Of a stretch of DNA of 64,000 nt, positions 62,420 to 64,000 are shown one piece after another. The position numbers and the translations under genes were made by a program. Source of the DNA: Enterococcus sp. BWR-S5 (GTDB taxonomy: Bacteria > Bacillota > Bacilli > Lactobacillales > Enterococcaceae). The notes below the pieces were generated by a model that did not search any database, was not told where the DNA came from, and saw only the letters and a program-made list of their open reading frames with translations. The stretch lies in contig NZ_JADOEQ010000018.1 in the NCBI RefSeq assembly GCF_016745255.1, forward strand, positions 33,705 through 97,704, given 5' to 3'. Numbering within the stretch: position 1 is the stretch's first letter; each line of letters begins with the position of its first letter.

Positions 62420-62441
62420 TTGATACGCTCCCTTATCTAAT

Positions 62442-63155
62442 TTATTTATTTTTTAATCTTGTATAGACTTCTTGATAGACGGGTACAATATCGCCAAGGT
62501 CCCTGCGATAGACGTCCTTATCTAAATGCTCGTTTGTTTCCTTATCCCAAAGACGGCAAGTATCCGGAGATATTTCATCTGCCAACAAAATACTCCCATC
62601 AGCAGTTCTGCCGAATTCGATTTTAAAGTCGATTAAACGAATACCGATGTCATCAAACAGCTCAATCAGTACGCTATTAATTTCTCGAGCAGCAGCTTTA
62701 ATCGTTTTAATTTCTTGACTGTCTGCTATTTCTAAGATTTTCACATGATCCTCGTTGATGATGGGATCATCTAATGCATCATTCTTGTAATAAAACTCTA
62801 CTATTGGAAAGTTCAGTTTTTTTCCTTCATCAATCGCTAATCTTTTTGAAAAACTTCCGGCAGCGTAATTGCGAACAACCACCTCAAGTGGGATAATGTC
62901 TACCTTAGTCACTAATTGTTCGTTATCTGATAACTGTCGGATAAAGTGACTCTTAATTCCTTTCAAGATAAGAGCCTCAAAGATTGCTGAGGTAATCTGA
63001 TTATTCAAGTCTGCTTTCCCTAGAACCTGATCTTTTCTGGCACCATTTAGCGCAGTTGCTTGATCCAGATATTCGACCCATAGTTGATTTTCTTCATCTG
63101 TAACAAACAGTTTTTTTGCTTTTCCTTCGTAAAGTAATTCTCTCTTTTCTACCAA
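62442..63155 (-). CDS. purC: Phosphoribosylaminoimidazole-succinocarboxamide synthase
   Basis: A 237-residue SAICAR synthetase. LLYEGKAKKLFVTDE, IIPLEVVVRNYAAGSFSKR, LIDFKIEFGR and LADEISPDTCRLWD are characteristic. It is the first gene of purCSQLFMNHD and starts with TTG at 63155 (AAAGGAAG 7 bases upstream; no ATG available). purE, purK, purB and purA are not in the window. Confidence 0.96.
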   Translation of the reverse strand: MVEKRELLYEGKAKKLFVTDEENQLWVEYLDQATALNGARKDQVLGKADLNNQITSAIFEALILKGIKSHFIRQLSDNEQLVTKVDIIPLEVVVRNYAAGSFSKRLAIDEGKKLNFPIVEFYYKNDALDDPIINEDHVKILEIADSQEIKTIKAAAREINSVLIELFDDIGIRLIDFKIEFGRTADGSILLADEISPDTCRLWDKETNEHLDKDVYRRDLGDIVPVYQEVYTRLKNK

Positions 63156-63197
63156 TTCTTTACTTCCTTTCCAAATGATTCATCAAACAAAAGCAGA

Positions 63198-63210
63198 AAT
63201 AGTTCGTTCT
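63198..63210 (-). promoter_or_regulatory. Third PurBox-like site, in the purC leader
   Basis: On the minus strand AGAACGAACTATT keeps the CGAAC core of the PurR box (AWWWCCGAACWWT, about 10 of 13). It lies downstream of the predicted transcription start. Confidence 0.45.
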
Positions 63211-63223
63211 TTATCTTGTTTAC

Positions 63224-63252
63224 ATTTTAACAAGCATAAAATGTCTAGTCAA
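63224..63252 (-). promoter_or_regulatory. Promoter of the pur operon
   Basis: On the minus strand TTGACT (63247-63252), a 17-nt spacer, TAAAAT (63224-63229). The predicted leader is ~60 nt, too short for a purine riboswitch. Confidence 0.85.
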
Positions 63253-63254
63253 CG

Positions 63255-63299
63255 AAAACTGAACTTTATAAACAAAACAAAAAGGAATCGTTCGTGTTT
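63255..63299. promoter_or_regulatory. Inverted pair of PurR boxes
   Basis: Plus-strand AAAACTGAACTTT (63255-63267, 12 of 13 to AWWWCCGAACWWT) and minus-strand AAACACGAACGAT (63287-63299, 10 of 13), 19 bp apart. They sit just upstream of the pur promoter in the inverted arrangement known for PurR of Firmicutes. Confidence 0.72.
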
Positions 63300-63355
63300 T
63301 AGCTTTAATAAACGTTATAGATTTTTTTAAGATTATTTGCTATTAACGGTAAGCA

Positions 63356-63384
63356 TTTACATTTTATATGTTCAGTGGTATCCT
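63356..63384 (+). promoter_or_regulatory. Promoter of the short unknown gene
   Basis: TTTACA (63356-63361), a 17-nt spacer, TATCCT (63379-63384). Confidence 0.6.
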
Positions 63385-63450
63385 AAAAGAAATAATTACA
63401 GTAAAAAAATAAATGATTGATGTTTTTTGATTGTAGGGAGGATTAATCAC

Positions 63451-63834
63451 ATGCAAGACGATTATGGAACTATTGCTCAGGATTTTTTGGAATCTCTTTC
63501 TCAAAGTGATAAAACACGCTTATACAACGATCTGTTAGCTTTGAAAGCTGTACATAATATGAATCAGGATATGACGTATTACACGTTTAAGAACATTAAG
63601 CGTTGTGTAAAAAAATATTCTGAACGAAGGAAGCGCTCCTTCAACTATATAAATAGCCAAAAAGTTGAATTGACGATTCATCAAATACACGAGCAGCATT
63701 TTTTCAAAAATGCTTATCGAATTGAAGTTTATATAGGAAAACACGAATGCAGCTATGAGTTTATTGAAAGGCTGCTGCAAGCAATTCAAATGACTCCTGA
63801 GAAACGAACAGCTTATCAGGAAGTATTAGTTTAA
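63451..63834 (+). CDS. Hypothetical small basic protein
   Basis: A 127-residue cytoplasmic protein from ATG 63451 (GGGAGGATT 9 bases upstream). It has no signal or membrane segment, two helical parts (IAQDFLESLSQSDKTRLYNDLLAL; a basic KRCVKKYSERRKRSF at ~54-68) and a beta-like C-terminal half (VELTIHQIH, AYRIEVYIGKHECSYEFIERLL). I recognise no family. It is transcribed away from purC, with the PurR boxes in the shared region, and has its own terminator. Confidence 0.75.
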   Translation: MQDDYGTIAQDFLESLSQSDKTRLYNDLLALKAVHNMNQDMTYYTFKNIKRCVKKYSERRKRSFNYINSQKVELTIHQIHEQHFFKNAYRIEVYIGKHECSYEFIERLLQAIQMTPEKRTAYQEVLV

Positions 63835-63841
63835 ACAAACC

Positions 63842-63876
63842 AAGTCCCGGACATTATCATGTCTGGGACTTTTTTA
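63842..63876 (+). terminator. Terminator of the short unknown gene
   Basis: 12-bp stem AAGTCCCGGACA / TGTCTGGGACTT (one G-T pair), 6-nt loop, then TTTTACT. Confidence 0.9.
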
Positions 63877-63892
63877 CTAATGACTTTAGTCG

Positions 63893-63918
63893 GTTTCAAT
63901 CACTAAAGTGATTGAAAC
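63893..63918. repeat. 26-bp palindrome between convergent terminators
   Basis: Perfect 12-bp arms GTTTCAATCACT / AGTGATTGAAAC with a 2-nt centre, between two terminators of opposite direction. Confidence 0.6.
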
Positions 63919-63944
63919 AAAAAAACCACGCGTACTGCGCGTGG
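63918..63944 (-). terminator. Terminator of a minus-strand gene entering from the right
   Basis: Stem CCACGCG / CGCGTGG with a 5-nt loop and a run of seven T on the minus strand. Confidence 0.85.
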
Positions 63945-63955
63945 AAGAAGTAGCT

Positions 63956-64000
63956 TTAGCGATAAAACTCCTTTCGATATACTAGATAAAGGCTACCAAC
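63956..64000 (-). CDS. Possible C-terminus of a gene beyond the window
   Basis: One minus-strand frame is open to the window edge and ends in TAA 12 bp before the terminator (…LYLVYRKEFYR-stop). Only 14 codons are visible, so neither family nor frame is certain; the terminator supports a gene end here. Confidence 0.35.
   Translation of the reverse strand, partial: VGSLYLVYRKEFYR

Noticed and set aside
63156..63220. Purine riboswitch in the purC leader
   Set aside because: The predicted leader is about 60 nt and lacks the paired loops of the guanine/adenine aptamer; PurR boxes explain control better.

Overview
The window reads as chromosomal DNA of a low-GC Firmicute of the order Lactobacillales, most likely an Enterococcus. 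The grounds are gene content and order: the end of an agmatine deiminase operon (aguA-aguC), ireB with ruvX and a DUF1292 gene, walRKHIJ, asd-dapA followed by an RNase J2-type protein, a peptidoglycan-bridge (Fem) transferase and a pyruvate oxidase. I cannot name the species. The start codons chosen below are the ones a ribosome-binding site supports; several are TTG or GTG.

Layout. 1-1.8 kb: 3' end of aguA, carbamate kinase, a small membrane protein. 2.2-10.4 kb: a carbohydrate locus on the minus strand (solute-binding lipoprotein, DUF2264 protein, GH88 unsaturated-glucuronyl hydrolase, small lipoprotein, two permeases, DUF624 protein) with a divergent AraC-type regulator and a CcpA (cre) site in the shared intergenic region. 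No transporter ATPase and no polysaccharide lyase is present. 10.6-13.6 kb: a small membrane protein, a lipoprotein carrying a DUF1292 domain, a stand-alone DUF1292 gene preceded by 3.5 tandem copies of a ~105-bp promoter/RBS-like unit, ruvX and ireB. 13.8-18.9 kb: argCJBDF with a clear sigma-A promoter and ARG-box-like half sites. 19.1-27.9 kb: DUF554 membrane protein, Fem transferase, the complete walRKHIJ operon, an aquaporin. 28-38 kb: DUF1836-degV, yutD/HAD phosphatase/DUF1461, a DJ-1 family protein, a YunD-type phosphoesterase, a membrane protein with an Ada-like zinc tail beside ogt, an AI-2E family transporter, and a CPBP protease pseudogene. 38-43 kb: asd-dapA-rnjB and a ZIP transporter. 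43-53 kb: a large secreted CAP/Ig/LRR protein, pyruvate oxidase, CsbD, an esterase, a two-gene radical-SAM DNA repair or modification unit behind an SOS box, and an SdrD-B-domain secreted protein. 53.4-63.2 kb: purCSQLFMNHD with inverted PurBoxes. The end holds a short unknown gene and convergent terminators.

How it fits together. The agu genes make ATP, NH3 and CO2 from agmatine, while arg and pur are biosynthetic operons. The sugar locus looks built to import and process unsaturated uronate oligosaccharides under catabolite repression. Wal, Fem and ireB belong to envelope homeostasis. The most distinctive unit is the radical-SAM/DUF4130 pair at 49.4-51.4 kb: its promoter is overlapped by a LexA-type box, and the radical-SAM protein ends with a helix-hairpin-helix and a sliding-clamp-type pentapeptide. 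That points to a damage-induced DNA-processing function tethered to the replication clamp. No tRNA, rRNA, CRISPR array or intact mobile element was seen.
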